Below, piece by piece: positions 1 through 8,420 of a DNA stretch of 64,000 bases. This DNA comes from Salarchaeum japonicum_A (GTDB taxonomy: Archaea > Halobacteriota > Halobacteria > Halobacteriales > Halobacteriaceae): contig NZ_JBNAMV010000004.1 of assembly GCF_049705945.1 (NCBI RefSeq), positions 1,612,001 to 1,676,000 on the forward strand, given 5' to 3'. The first letter of the stretch is position 1, and each line of letters begins with the position of its first letter. The notes under the pieces were generated by a model. It was given only the letters and a program-made list of their open reading frames with translations, was not told the origin of the DNA and searched no databases. Both the position numbers and the translations under genes were made by a program.

Positions 1-833
1 TCCAGCCAGTCAGCGACGATGTCGTGATTCCTCGTCGCTATCTCGTGATTCTCCGCGAGAATCTCGGCCTCCTGCTCGCCGAGCGCCTGCCGCGCGACGT
101 GCTGACCGAAGACGCCGGGCGAGATGGTGGTGTAGTCCTTCCACTCGACCGCCGCGTCCACGACCTCCCGCGGGCCGCAGAGCCAGCCGAACCGCAGACC
201 CGCCAGCCCGTAGGATTTCGAGAGGCTGGACGTGCTGACGCCGTACTCGCCCAGGCTCGCGACCGGCGGCGTCGGATTCTCGGCCAGGAGCCGATACACT
301 TCGTCCCCGAGCAGGTAGGCGTCGTGCGAGGCGGCGACCTCGTACAGTTCTTCGACCGTCTCCGCGTCGTGGTGGCGACCCGTGGGATTGTTCGGGTTCA
401 CGAACGCCACCACGTCCGTCTCCGGACGAATCGCCTCACGCACCGCGTCCACGTCCAACTCCCACGTCGCCGGATTGAGCGACACCTCGGTCACGTCGCC
501 GATGGCGTCGGGCACGGCGGTGAGCGCCTGGTACGTCGGCGTGACGACGACCGCGTGTCCGCCCTCGTCCATCAGCGCGTGGTACGCGAGGAAGTTCGCC
601 TCCTGCGCGCCACACGTGAACGCGAGTTCGTCCGCCGTGCGGTCGTGTCGGCCCGCTACCTCCGCGCGCAGGTCGGGGTCGCCGTCCGTCGGGATGACGT
701 ACCCGAGTTCGCCCGGATCGGTGTCGAAGCGCTCGCTGTCGAGGCTCCGGATACCCGATTCGGCGAGCATGATGTCCGCGTCGTGTTCGTACTCGTCGAA
801 CCAGCGTTCGAGGTCGAACGAAGCGATGTCCAT
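1..833 (-). CDS. PLP-dependent aminotransferase, class I/II (3' end outside window)
   Basis: Fold-type I aminotransferase of the aspartate/histidinol-phosphate aminotransferase superfamily; it should move an amino group between an amino acid and a 2-oxo acid with pyridoxal phosphate in the cytoplasm. About 277 residues are visible from the ATG (complement of 831-833). The family motifs are clear: VNPNNPTG before the cofactor site, LLGDEVYR with the PLP-binding Asp, and STSSLSKSYGLAGLRFGWL, whose first Lys is the expected Schiff-base residue. The small C-terminal domain lies beyond base 1. It is transcribed in the same direction as the UbiB gene at 873-2534 and starts 40 nt after it ends, so the two may be co-transcribed. 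The substrate cannot be assigned from the sequence. Confidence 0.9.
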   Translation of the reverse strand, partial: MDIASFDLERWFDEYEHDADIMLAESGIRSLDSERFDTDPGELGYVIPTDGDPDLRAEVAGRHDRTADELAFTCGAQEANFLAYHALMDEGGHAVVVTPTYQALTAVPDAIGDVTEVSLNPATWELDVDAVREAIRPETDVVAFVNPNNPTGRHHDAETVEELYEVAASHDAYLLGDEVYRLLAENPTPPVASLGEYGVSTSSLSKSYGLAGLRFGWLCGPREVVDAAVEWKDYTTISPGVFGQHVARQALGEQEAEILAENHEIATRNHDIVADWL

Positions 834-872
834 ATCCGGACTACGCGCACCCACCCCAAAGGTGAGGTGGTG

Positions 873-2534
873 TCACTTCTCGCGGCGCTCGCGGAGGCTC
901 TGCCGCGTGAACTGCGGGGTCGCCTGCAGGCGCTTCCGTTTCCGGAACGACCGATACAGGTAGAACGCCGTGACGACCGCGAGACCGCCGGTTACGGCGG
1001 CCGCCTGTAGGTGGGCGTCCGCGTACAGGTAGGACGTGGAGAGCACGGACACCGCGAGCAGCAGTCCGAAGACGATGCGTCTGCCGAGGCGGTCGATGAC
1101 GTCGTTCGAGTCTTCGATGTCGGCGCGGACGTAGAGGTCGTCGCGGTCGATGCGGTCGAGCGCGCGTTCGAGTTTCGGCGGGACGCGGACGGCGGACTGT
1201 GCGGCCCGCGCGAACTCCTCGCCGGTCTCCTCGACGAACTGGCGCGCGCCCTCCTCGCGGTAGCCCGAGTCCCCGAGGTAGTCGGTCGCGACCGAGATGA
1301 AGTCGAAGTCGGGGTCGAGCGTCACGCACACGCCCTCCACGACTGTCGCGACGCGGAGGACGAGCGCGAGGTTCGCGGGCAGGCGCAGCGGGAAGTCGTA
1401 GATGGTGTCCTCGACCTTCCCCACGATTTGCTGGACGCGATAGGTTTCGATGGACTCGCCCCGAGCGTCCCGAATCGCGAGTTCCATCACTTCCGCCATC
1501 GTCGCGCGGTCGGCTTCCGGACTCAGCGTCCCCAGTTCGACGAGCGTGTCGAGGATGGCTTCGATATCCTGGTTCGCCACCGCGATGTAGAAGTCCACTA
1601 TCTTCCGCTGGACGAACTCGTCCGCGCGCCCGCTCATCCCGAAGTCGTAGAAGACGATGGTGCCGTCGTCCTGCACCGCGAGGTTCCCGGGATGCGGGTC
1701 GGCGTGGAACACGCCGTCCTCGATTATCATCTGGAGGTACGCGCGCTCCAGCGTCTCCGCGACCGCGTGCCGGTCCACGCCCCGCCGGTCGAGTTCGTCG
1801 ACGTTCGAGATTTTCGTGCCCGAAATGTACTCCATTGTGAGCACGCGCTCGGTCGAGTACTCGTCGTACACGTCGGGGATGGCGATACTGTCGTTCTCCG
1901 CGAAGTTCCCCTGAATCTCCGCGAGCATCTCGGCCTCCCGCGCGTAGTCCATCTCCTCGCGAATCGTCTTCGCGAACTCGTCCGCGAGGTTGTCGAGGCT
2001 GAACGCCCGCGCCTGCCCGACGAACCGCTCGACGAGCGGAATCGACCACCGAATCACGCGCAGGTCGGCCTCCACGAGGTCCTCGATGCCCGGCCGCCGA
2101 ACCTTCACTGCGACCGGTTCGCCGTCGACTTCGGCCGTGTACACCTGTCCGAGACTCGCGCCGCTGATGGCGTCCGCGTCGAAGTCGTCGAACGCCTCGT
2201 CTACGTCACCCACATCCGCTTCGAGCACCGCGCGCGCGTCCTCCCAGTCCGCGGGCGGCACCTGGTCTTGAAGTCCCTCCAGCACGTCCACGTACTCCGG
2301 CGGTAGGATGTCGGGACGGGTGGAGAGCAGCTGGCCGAGTTTGATGAACGTCGGGCCGAGCGTGAGCAGGCTATCGAGCAACCGTCGCGCGCGGCGCACT
2401 CGCATCTCGCTCGACACCCGCCGTCGGCCGCCGAAGAAGAAGTACTTCCGGCGGTCGCGGAGGTACGCGACGATGAGCGGGAGGAACTGCCAGAGCACGA
2501 CGACGAACCGTCGGTACGCGCGCAGTACCGCCAC
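873..2534 (-). CDS. ABC1/AarF/UbiB family atypical protein kinase
   Basis: A 553-residue member of the UbiB/ADCK family, atypical kinase-like proteins that support isoprenoid quinone or lipid metabolism at the membrane; the physiological substrate is unknown in archaea. The family's diagnostic N-terminal KxGQ motif is at residues 65-68 (FIKLGQLLSTR), the nucleotide-binding Lys is in AVKVRRP near residue 144, the catalytic-loop HADPHPGN is at 277-284 and the metal-binding YDFGM at 296-300. Two hydrophobic segments near residues 485-525 followed by a basic tail give a C-terminal membrane anchor, as in bacterial UbiB. It ends 40 nt before the aminotransferase start and begins 2 nt after the Hsp20 stop, so the three genes probably form one operon. 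Confidence 0.93.
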   Translation of the reverse strand: MAVLRAYRRFVVVLWQFLPLIVAYLRDRRKYFFFGGRRRVSSEMRVRRARRLLDSLLTLGPTFIKLGQLLSTRPDILPPEYVDVLEGLQDQVPPADWEDARAVLEADVGDVDEAFDDFDADAISGASLGQVYTAEVDGEPVAVKVRRPGIEDLVEADLRVIRWSIPLVERFVGQARAFSLDNLADEFAKTIREEMDYAREAEMLAEIQGNFAENDSIAIPDVYDEYSTERVLTMEYISGTKISNVDELDRRGVDRHAVAETLERAYLQMIIEDGVFHADPHPGNLAVQDDGTIVFYDFGMSGRADEFVQRKIVDFYIAVANQDIEAILDTLVELGTLSPEADRATMAEVMELAIRDARGESIETYRVQQIVGKVEDTIYDFPLRLPANLALVLRVATVVEGVCVTLDPDFDFISVATDYLGDSGYREEGARQFVEETGEEFARAAQSAVRVPPKLERALDRIDRDDLYVRADIEDSNDVIDRLGRRIVFGLLLAVSVLSTSYLYADAHLQAAAVTGGLAVVTAFYLYRSFRKRKRLQATPQFTRQSLRERREK

Positions 2535-2536
2535 CG

Positions 2537-2884
2537 TCAGCCCTCGATCTCTATCTCACGACCGCGGCCGGCCTTCGGGAGCGTCACCGTCAGCACGCTC
2601 TCGTCGATTGATGCGGTCGCGTCCGCGTCCGTTGCGTCCGGGGGTAGCGGGAGTTCCGCGTCGAGAAAGAGCGCGCGGTCCTCCCGGTGGTAGGAGAAGC
2701 CCGCCGGCACGTCCTTCTCGCGGCGCGCCTCCACGCGGAGCACGCCGTCCTCGACGCGCACGTCCGTGGTGTCGGCGGTCGCGCCCGGAACGTCGACGAC
2801 GACACGGTACGCGTCCTCGCCTTCGAGGAGGTCCACGGAGACGGCGTCGGGCAGGTCGCGGAGCGCGTCACGGAAGCCAGTCAT
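2537..2884 (-). CDS. Hsp20/alpha-crystallin family small heat-shock protein
   Basis: A 115-residue protein with an alpha-crystallin-like beta-sandwich: strands around YRVVVDVPGA, VRVEDGVLRVEARRE, RALFLDAELPLPPDA and SVLTVTLPKAG, the last matching the usual VLTVTLPK motif. Small heat-shock proteins hold unfolding proteins as an ATP-independent chaperone. The start ATG at 2884 was chosen because upstream residues in the same frame are antisense to moeA and the Hsp20 domain begins right after it. It lacks the C-terminal IxI motif in its classic place, though the protein ends in an IEIEG segment. Divergent from moeA, first gene of a likely operon with the UbiB gene. Confidence 0.85.
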   Translation of the reverse strand: MTGFRDALRDLPDAVSVDLLEGEDAYRVVVDVPGATADTTDVRVEDGVLRVEARREKDVPAGFSYHREDRALFLDAELPLPPDATDADATASIDESVLTVTLPKAGRGREIEIEG

Positions 2885-2957
2885 ACTCACGTATTCGCGC
2901 GCCGGGTCGAAAAAACCGACGGGCGCTATGTGGCTCGCTGGCTTCTGAGACCCGCTG

Positions 2958-2966
2958 GCTTTAGAC
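2958..2966 (+). promoter_or_regulatory. TATA-like box for moeA
   Basis: The T/A-rich stretch GCTTTAGA centred 25-30 nt upstream of the ATG at 2990 in otherwise GC-rich DNA fits a haloarchaeal TATA element and a leaderless or near-leaderless transcript. Position-based inference only. Confidence 0.4.
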
Positions 2967-2989
2967 GGCCACCGACCCAATCCGTGGGT

Positions 2990-4195
2990 ATGAACGCAGA
3001 CCGCCACGAGGCCGGGTTCAAGAACCGCACCCGCCTCGCGGACGCCGTCGACACCCTCCGGGGCGTCGTCGAGCCACACGGTCGGGTCGAGCGCGTCCCG
3101 CTCGCCGACGCGGACGGCCGCGCGCTCGCTGAATCCGTCACCGCGGCCCGCGACGTGCCGCACTACGACCGCGCCGCGATGGACGGGTACGCCGTGCAGG
3201 CCAGCGACACCTTCGGCGCGGGCGACCGCTCGCCCGCCGTCCTCCGGGAGACCGAGGGCGACGTGGGGGCGGGCGAGGCCGCGCGCGTCCACACCGGGAG
3301 CGCCATGCCAGACGGCGCGGACGCCGTCGTGATGATCGAACACCTCACCGAGGTCGGGAGCGAAATCGAGGTGTTCGACGCCGTCGCGGAGGGCGAGAAC
3401 GTCGGGCCCGCGGGCGAGGACGTGGCCGCCGGAACCGCGCTGTTCGACCCCGGCCACCGCCTCCGTCCGAGCGATTTAGGCCTCCTCCGCGGCACCGGCG
3501 TCGACGCCGTCTCCGTGTTCGAGCGCCCGTCCGTCGCCGTGATACCGACGGGCGAGGAACTCGTGGACGCCGACCCGGGACCGGGCGAGATGGTGGAGAC
3601 GAACGGCCTCACGGTCTCTCGACTCGCCGAGCGCTGGGGCGCCAGAAGCCGCTACCGCGACGTGGTGACGGACGACGCGGACGAACTCCGCGCGGCAATC
3701 GAGCGCGACCTCGACGCCGACGTGGTGGTGACGACGGGCGGGTCGTCGGTCGGCGAACGCGACCTCGTCCCCGACGTCGTCGCGGACATCGGCGACGTGC
3801 TCGTGCACGGCGTCGCGCTCAAACCCGGCCACCCGGTCGCGTTCGGCCGCGTCGACGGAACGCTCGTCGTGATGCTCCCGGGCTATCCGGTCGCGTGCAT
3901 CGTCAACGCCGTCCAGTTCCTCCGCCCCGCCATCGCCGCTCTCGGCGGGTTCGACCCCGCGCCCCACCCGACCCGGCAAGCGACGCTCGACGGGAAACTC
4001 GCGAGCGAACCCGGCACGCGGACGTTCGCGCGCGTCACCGTCGACGACGGCACCGCGACGCCCGTCCGAACCTCCGGGTCGGGCATCCTCTCGTCGGTCG
4101 CGCTCTCCGACGGCTGGGTCGCCGTCCCCGAGGACGTGGAGGGGTACGCGGCGGGCGAGACTGTCACCGTCGAGTTCTGGGAGGGCGAGCGATGA
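2990..4195 (+). CDS. moeA: Molybdopterin molybdenumtransferase MoeA (first of two)
   Basis: A 401-residue MoeA/gephyrin-E type enzyme that inserts molybdate (or tungstate) into adenylated molybdopterin, the last step of molybdenum-cofactor synthesis. Visible motifs are PHYDRAAMDGYAV at residues 57-69, PDGADAVVMIE, the MoCF-binding loop TTGGSSVGERD, KPGHPVAFG and LPGYPVA, in the normal order, followed by the C-terminal beta-barrel domain IV. Start ATG at 2990 is preferred because the upstream in-frame extension overlaps the Hsp20 gene and is not MoeA-like. The stop overlaps the start of the second moeA by ATGA, so translation is probably coupled. Confidence 0.95.
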   Translation: MNADRHEAGFKNRTRLADAVDTLRGVVEPHGRVERVPLADADGRALAESVTAARDVPHYDRAAMDGYAVQASDTFGAGDRSPAVLRETEGDVGAGEAARVHTGSAMPDGADAVVMIEHLTEVGSEIEVFDAVAEGENVGPAGEDVAAGTALFDPGHRLRPSDLGLLRGTGVDAVSVFERPSVAVIPTGEELVDADPGPGEMVETNGLTVSRLAERWGARSRYRDVVTDDADELRAAIERDLDADVVVTTGGSSVGERDLVPDVVADIGDVLVHGVALKPGHPVAFGRVDGTLVVMLPGYPVACIVNAVQFLRPAIAALGGFDPAPHPTRQATLDGKLASEPGTRTFARVTVDDGTATPVRTSGSGILSSVALSDGWVAVPEDVEGYAAGETVTVEFWEGER

Positions 4196-6063
4196 CCCGC
4201 AAGGAGTTCCGCGACCTCTCCTCCCTCACGGAGGCTCGCGAGGTCGTGAACGACCTCGACGTCGCGCCCGGCACCGAACTCGTCTCGCTCGCGGACGCCC
4301 GCGGCCGCGTACTCGCCGAGCGCGTTGACGCCGACCTCGACGTCCCCGGGTTCGACCGCGCATCCATGGACGGCTACGCCGTGCGCGCTCGCGACACGTT
4401 CGGCGCGACCGAAGCCGACCCCGTCGTCCTCGACCGCGCGGGAATCGTGCACGCCGGCGAGACACCCGACGTAGCCGTCTCCCCGGGCGAGTGCGCGGAG
4501 GTGTCGACGGGCGCGGTCGTCCCCGACGGCGCGGACGCCGTCGTGATGGTCGAACGCACCGCCGAAGTCGAGTCCGGCGAGCGAATCGAGGTTCGGACGG
4601 CGGTCGCGCCCGGCGAGGACGTGATGGTCGCGGGCGCGGACGTGGCGGCGGGCGAACGCGCGCTCGGCCCCGGAACCCGACTCACGTCACGTGAAATCGG
4701 CCTTCTGTCCGCGCTCGGCGTCGCCGAAGTCCCCGTCCGAGCGAAACCCCGCGTCGGCATCGTCTCCACGGGCGACGAACTCGTCCGCCCCGGCGAACCC
4801 CTCGACTCCTCGCGCGGCGAAATCCACGACGTGAACACGTACACCATCGCCGCCGGCGTCGAGGAGGCGGGCGGCGAGGCCGTGCTCTACCCGCACGCCG
4901 GCGACAGCGAGGCCGAGATGGAGCGCCAGCTCCGCGAGGCCGCCGACGAGTGCGACCTCGTCCTCTCCTCCGGCTCCACGAGCGCGAGCGCCGTCGACGT
5001 GGTGTACCGCGTCGTCGAGGACCGCGGCAGCCTCCTCCTGCACGGCGTCGCCGTCAAACCCGGGAAGCCGATGCTCGTCGGCGAACTCGGCGGGAGCGCG
5101 TACGTCGGCCTCCCCGGCTATCCCGTGAGCGCGCTCACCATCTTCCGCACGTTCGTCGCCCCGAAAATCCGGGACGCCGCCGGACAACCCACGCCGCCGT
5201 CCGCGACCGTCACGGGCCGGATGAGCGCGCGCGAGCGCTACGGCGAGGGCCGAACCCGCCTCATGCCGGTCGGGTTGGTCGAGAACGGTGACGGCGAGAC
5301 GCTGGTGTATCCGGTGGACAAGGGAAGCGGCGCGACCACCAGTCTCGTGGAGGCCGACGGCGTCGTCACCGTTGACGCCGACACCGACTATCTCGACGAG
5401 GGCGAACACGTCGACGTGCAGTTGTTCTCGCCGGACGTGCGCCCACCCGCGCTGCTCGGCGTCGGCGAGGACGACCCCGCGCTCTCCCGCGTCCTCGACC
5501 GGGTTCGAGGACCGCGCTACCTCTCCTTCGGCACGCGCGAGGGCGTCCGACGGCTCCGAGACGGCCTTCCGGACATCGCCGTCACCAGCGGCCCGCTCGA
5601 CCGCGACGTCGCCGGCGACGAACTCGCCTCGTGGACCCGCGAGTGGGGGCTCGTCACTGCCCCCGACGGCCCCGACAGCCTCGCGGACCTCGTGGACAGT
5701 GACTATCAGTTCGCCAACCGTGACACCGGCTCAGGCCTCCGCACGTCCTTCGACGCCGCGCTCTCCGACCTCGCCGTCGACCGCGACACCGACTCGCTCA
5801 CCGACGACGTCGACGGCTACGACTTCACCGTGAAGGCACACGCCAGCCCCCCACGGAAAGTCCTGGAGGGCCGCGCTGACGCCGGCCTCGGCCTGCGCGC
5901 GACAGCCGACGACCTCGGCCTCGACTTCGTCCCGCTCAGCAAGGAACCGGTACGCGTCTTCGCGAACCCCGAACGCCGCGAGAAACCAGGCGTCGCGGCG
6001 CTCACGTCCGCGCTCGCCGACCTCGACGCCGTGCTCGCCGACCTGCCCGGGTACGACCGATGA
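4192..6063 (+). CDS. MoeA-PBP fusion: molybdopterin biosynthesis protein with C-terminal substrate-binding-like domain
   Basis: A 623-residue protein. Residues about 1-400 are a second MoeA (PGFDRASMDGYAV, PDGADAVVMVE, LSSGSTSASAVD, KPGKPMLVG, LPGYPVSAL). Residues about 420-623 form a LysR/ModA-like periplasmic-binding-protein fold of the PBP_like family, with segments such as GVGEDDPALSRVL, LVTAPDGPDSLADL and DVDGYDFTVKAHASPPRKVLEG. In this architecture the extra domain is thought to bind molybdate or tungstate or to sense it. Note the loop SSGSTSAS replaces the TTGGSSVG seen in the first copy, so the two MoeAs are not redundant in sequence; one may handle tungsten. ATGA overlaps join it to both the upstream moeA and the downstream dipeptidase. 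Confidence 0.93.
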   Translation: MTRKEFRDLSSLTEAREVVNDLDVAPGTELVSLADARGRVLAERVDADLDVPGFDRASMDGYAVRARDTFGATEADPVVLDRAGIVHAGETPDVAVSPGECAEVSTGAVVPDGADAVVMVERTAEVESGERIEVRTAVAPGEDVMVAGADVAAGERALGPGTRLTSREIGLLSALGVAEVPVRAKPRVGIVSTGDELVRPGEPLDSSRGEIHDVNTYTIAAGVEEAGGEAVLYPHAGDSEAEMERQLREAADECDLVLSSGSTSASAVDVVYRVVEDRGSLLLHGVAVKPGKPMLVGELGGSAYVGLPGYPVSALTIFRTFVAPKIRDAAGQPTPPSATVTGRMSARERYGEGRTRLMPVGLVENGDGETLVYPVDKGSGATTSLVEADGVVTVDADTDYLDEGEHVDVQLFSPDVRPPALLGVGEDDPALSRVLDRVRGPRYLSFGTREGVRRLRDGLPDIAVTSGPLDRDVAGDELASWTREWGLVTAPDGPDSLADLVDSDYQFANRDTGSGLRTSFDAALSDLAVDRDTDSLTDDVDGYDFTVKAHASPPRKVLEGRADAGLGLRATADDLGLDFVPLSKEPVRVFANPERREKPGVAALTSALADLDAVLADLPGYDR

Positions 6064-7082
6064 CGATAGACGGCCACACCGACGTCCTCCTCCAGTGCGT
6101 GGACGCGGACGACCCCGTCGCCGCGCTCCGCGCCCGCGACGGCGGCCACCTCGACATCGAACGCGCACGCGCCGCCGGCGTCGACGCCGCCTTCTTCGCC
6201 GTGTTCCCGCCGAGCCCCGAGATGCCCGACCCGGTCGTGGACGGCGACTCCTACCGGTATCCGTTCGCGCCGACGCCCGGCTTCGAGAGCGCGCGCGACA
6301 GCGTCCACCGAATGTTCGCGCTCCTCCACCGCGCCGACCGCGCTCTCGACGGCCTCCGCGTCGTCACCACGCCCGAAGACCTCGACGCCTGCGCTGACTC
6401 GGCCGTAGTCGGCGCGATTCCCCACTTGGAAGGCGCGGAAGCCGTCAGCCCCGACCTCGCGAACCTCGACTTCCTCTACGCCGCGGGCCTCCGGTCACTC
6501 GGCCCCGTCTGGAGCCGCCCGAACGACTTCGGCCACGGCGTCCCCTTCCAGTACCCGAGCGACACCGACACCGGCGACGGCCTGACCGACGCCGGCCGCC
6601 GCCTCGTCCGCGCGTGCGACGACCGCGACATCCTCGTGGACGGCGCGCACATGAACGCTGCGACCCTCGCGGACACCCTCACCGAACTCGCCTCGCCGAT
6701 GGCGGTCACGCACACCGCCGCGCACGCCGTCAGCCCGCACTCGCGGAACCTCACGGACGACCAGCTCCATGCCGTCGCCGACGCCGGCGGCGTCGTCGGA
6801 CTGACGTTCGGCGCGAGCAGCTACGCCGACCGGCCCGACCCGCACGCGTCCGCGAGCGTCCACGACATCGCCGCGCACGCCGCGCACATCGCCGACACCG
6901 TCGGCGTCGAACACGTCGCGCTCGGCTCCGATTTCGACGGCGCATCGCTCGTCGACGAACTCGACGACGTGACGGACCTCCCGCTGCTCGTTGACGCGCT
7001 CCGCGACGAGGGATTCGACGAGGCTGACCTCTCGAAAATACTGGGGGAGAACTGGGCGCGGCTACTCCGCCGCGTCCTGTAG
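6060..7082 (+). CDS. Membrane (renal) dipeptidase family M19 protein
   Basis: A 340-residue metallo-dipeptidase of family M19. The N-terminal metal-binding HTD (GHTDVLLQ), ADVPHLEGAE-like segment (IPHLEGAEAV), the HTAAHAV His pair and the C-terminal GSDFDG motif are all present, in the family order and at the family's normal length. M19 enzymes cleave dipeptides, and several archaeal and bacterial members act on D-amino-acid-containing dipeptides. There is no signal peptide, so this one is likely cytoplasmic. The ATG overlaps the MoeA-PBP stop (ATGA), making it the third gene of that operon although the functions have no obvious link. Its last 21 nt overlap the 3' end of the convergent HAD gene. 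Confidence 0.92.
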   Translation: MTIDGHTDVLLQCVDADDPVAALRARDGGHLDIERARAAGVDAAFFAVFPPSPEMPDPVVDGDSYRYPFAPTPGFESARDSVHRMFALLHRADRALDGLRVVTTPEDLDACADSAVVGAIPHLEGAEAVSPDLANLDFLYAAGLRSLGPVWSRPNDFGHGVPFQYPSDTDTGDGLTDAGRRLVRACDDRDILVDGAHMNAATLADTLTELASPMAVTHTAAHAVSPHSRNLTDDQLHAVADAGGVVGLTFGASSYADRPDPHASASVHDIAAHAAHIADTVGVEHVALGSDFDGASLVDELDDVTDLPLLVDALRDEGFDEADLSKILGENWARLLRRVL

Positions 7083-7706
7083 AAGCGTGTCGACGCGACG
7101 AGTTCGGCGGTCGCCGAGCACGCAGCGCCCGCGAACCTCGGGGTCGTGGCGCTCGACGTGCACGCCGTGCAGGCCGGCGTTCGCCGCCGCTTCGATGTCG
7201 CTCTGTCCGTCACCGACGTAGACGCCGCGCTCTCGTGAAGTAACGCCGAGGTCAGTCATCGCGAGTTCGAGGGGTCGCGCGTCCGGCTTGTAGCCCGTTT
7301 CGGGCGAACAGCACAGCCGGGTGTCGAACCAGTCCGCGATGTCGAGGTGGTCGAGCACCGGTTCCGCGAGGAACGCGGCGCAGTGCGTCACGAGTCCCGT
7401 CGGCCGGTCGAGGTCCGCGAGCGCGGCGGCGTCCTCGTGCAGGTACGTCGCTTCGGCGCGCGCCACCGGGTCCTCGACGTCGTCGAGCGCCGTCCAGAAC
7501 GCGTCCGCGTCGTATCCCCACGCCGCCAACTGTGCGTCGCGACTCCCGCCGAGACCGTGCCACAGCACTTCCGCCTCGCGGTCCGAGAACTCGACGCCGA
7601 GGCGGTCGCCAACGTCGTCCAACACGCCGCGTGCGTACGACCACTCCACGTCCACCAGCGTCCCGTCGAGGTCGAACAGCCAGAACTCGTACTCCGAACC
7701 CGCCAT
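7062..7706 (-). CDS. HAD-superfamily hydrolase (phosphoglycolate phosphatase-like)
   Basis: A 214-residue HAD phosphatase of the Gph/PGMB subclass. Motif I is FDLDGTLVD at residues 10-18 with both catalytic Asp residues, motif II is the LVTHCAA segment, motif III the Lys in GYKPDARPLE, and motif IV GVYVGDGQSDIEAAANAG. The helical cap between motifs I and II is of the C1 type. Substrate not predictable; such enzymes act on small phosphorylated metabolites. It is convergent with and overlaps the dipeptidase gene by 21 nt. Confidence 0.9.
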   Translation of the reverse strand: MAGSEYEFWLFDLDGTLVDVEWSYARGVLDDVGDRLGVEFSDREAEVLWHGLGGSRDAQLAAWGYDADAFWTALDDVEDPVARAEATYLHEDAAALADLDRPTGLVTHCAAFLAEPVLDHLDIADWFDTRLCCSPETGYKPDARPLELAMTDLGVTSRERGVYVGDGQSDIEAAANAGLHGVHVERHDPEVRGRCVLGDRRTRRVDTLLQDAAE

Positions 7707-7741
7707 CTACCCGAGAGAGGGCGCGAACACGGAAGAAGCCG

Positions 7742-8107
7742 TCACTGCATCTCCACGCTACTTCCGAAGTACTTGTTCACGACTTCGGAGACGTCGTCCG
7801 CGTTGAACGCGTCGAGGTCGCGCTCGATTTCGTCCGTGAGCGCGCTCCAGTACTCGTCGTCCGTCTCGAACCCCCGGTACTCGACGGAGAGCACGGGCAC
7901 GCCCAGCGCGTCCTCCGTGCGTTCTCGGAAGTGCTTTCTATCCTCCAGTTCGCCCCGCCAGAGGGTGTCTCGGAAGAACAGCCACTCCGGCTCGCTGGGG
8001 GCGGCCGCGTCCCGATACAGCCGCGTCTCGAACTCGTCCGGCTCCACGGACAGCTCTTCGGCGGTGTCGAGGCGGAACCGCACGTGGAAGACGTAGCGCG
8101 CGTCCAT
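7742..8107 (-). CDS. LWR-salt family protein
   Basis: A 121-residue haloarchaea-specific protein of unknown function carrying the family's hallmark WLFFRDTLWRGEL segment near residues 42-55. No membrane segment, signal peptide or enzyme motif is visible. Its ATG directly abuts the stop codon of the pterin dehydratase gene at 8108, so the two are almost certainly co-transcribed, and the association may be functional. I assign the family from the LWRGE signature, not from an alignment. Confidence 0.82.
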   Translation of the reverse strand: MDARYVFHVRFRLDTAEELSVEPDEFETRLYRDAAAPSEPEWLFFRDTLWRGELEDRKHFRERTEDALGVPVLSVEYRGFETDDEYWSALTDEIERDLDAFNADDVSEVVNKYFGSSVEMQ

Positions 8108-8383
8108 CTATCGGAGCGCGTTCGCCGCGTCGGCGAGTTCGACGTCCTTGCCCGTGATACCGCCCTCCTCGTGGCTCGTGAAACGCACCTCGACCTCCTT
8201 GTACCGAATCACGATTTCGGGATGGTGGAACTCCTCCTCCGCGAGCTCGCCGACCTCGGACGCGAACGCGACGCCCGCGAGGTAGTCGTCGAACTCGAAC
8301 ACGCGCACGATTTCGTCGCCGTCACGCGTCCAGCCCGACGGAAGCTGTTCCGCTATCTCCTCGTCGTCGAGTAGTTCAGCCAT
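8108..8383 (-). CDS. 4a-hydroxytetrahydrobiopterin dehydratase (pterin-4-alpha-carbinolamine dehydratase)
   Basis: A 91-residue PCD/DCoH-fold protein. The family signature is clear: EEFHHPEIVIRYKEVEVRFTSHEEGGITGKDVELA, in which the HH pair and the later His line the pterin site (the motif is split here as HHPE, then Y.EV.V...SHE.GGIT..D). PCDs dehydrate 4a-hydroxy-tetrahydrobiopterin to regenerate the cofactor of aromatic amino-acid hydroxylases, or take part in other pterin chemistry. No aromatic hydroxylase gene is visible in the window. It sits 37 nt downstream of hemA on the same strand and abuts the LWR-salt gene. Confidence 0.85.
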   Translation of the reverse strand: MAELLDDEEIAEQLPSGWTRDGDEIVRVFEFDDYLAGVAFASEVGELAEEEFHHPEIVIRYKEVEVRFTSHEEGGITGKDVELADAANALR

Positions 8384-8420
8384 ACGTCAAAATTCCGCGC
8401 CAGCCTCAAAACAGTATCCG

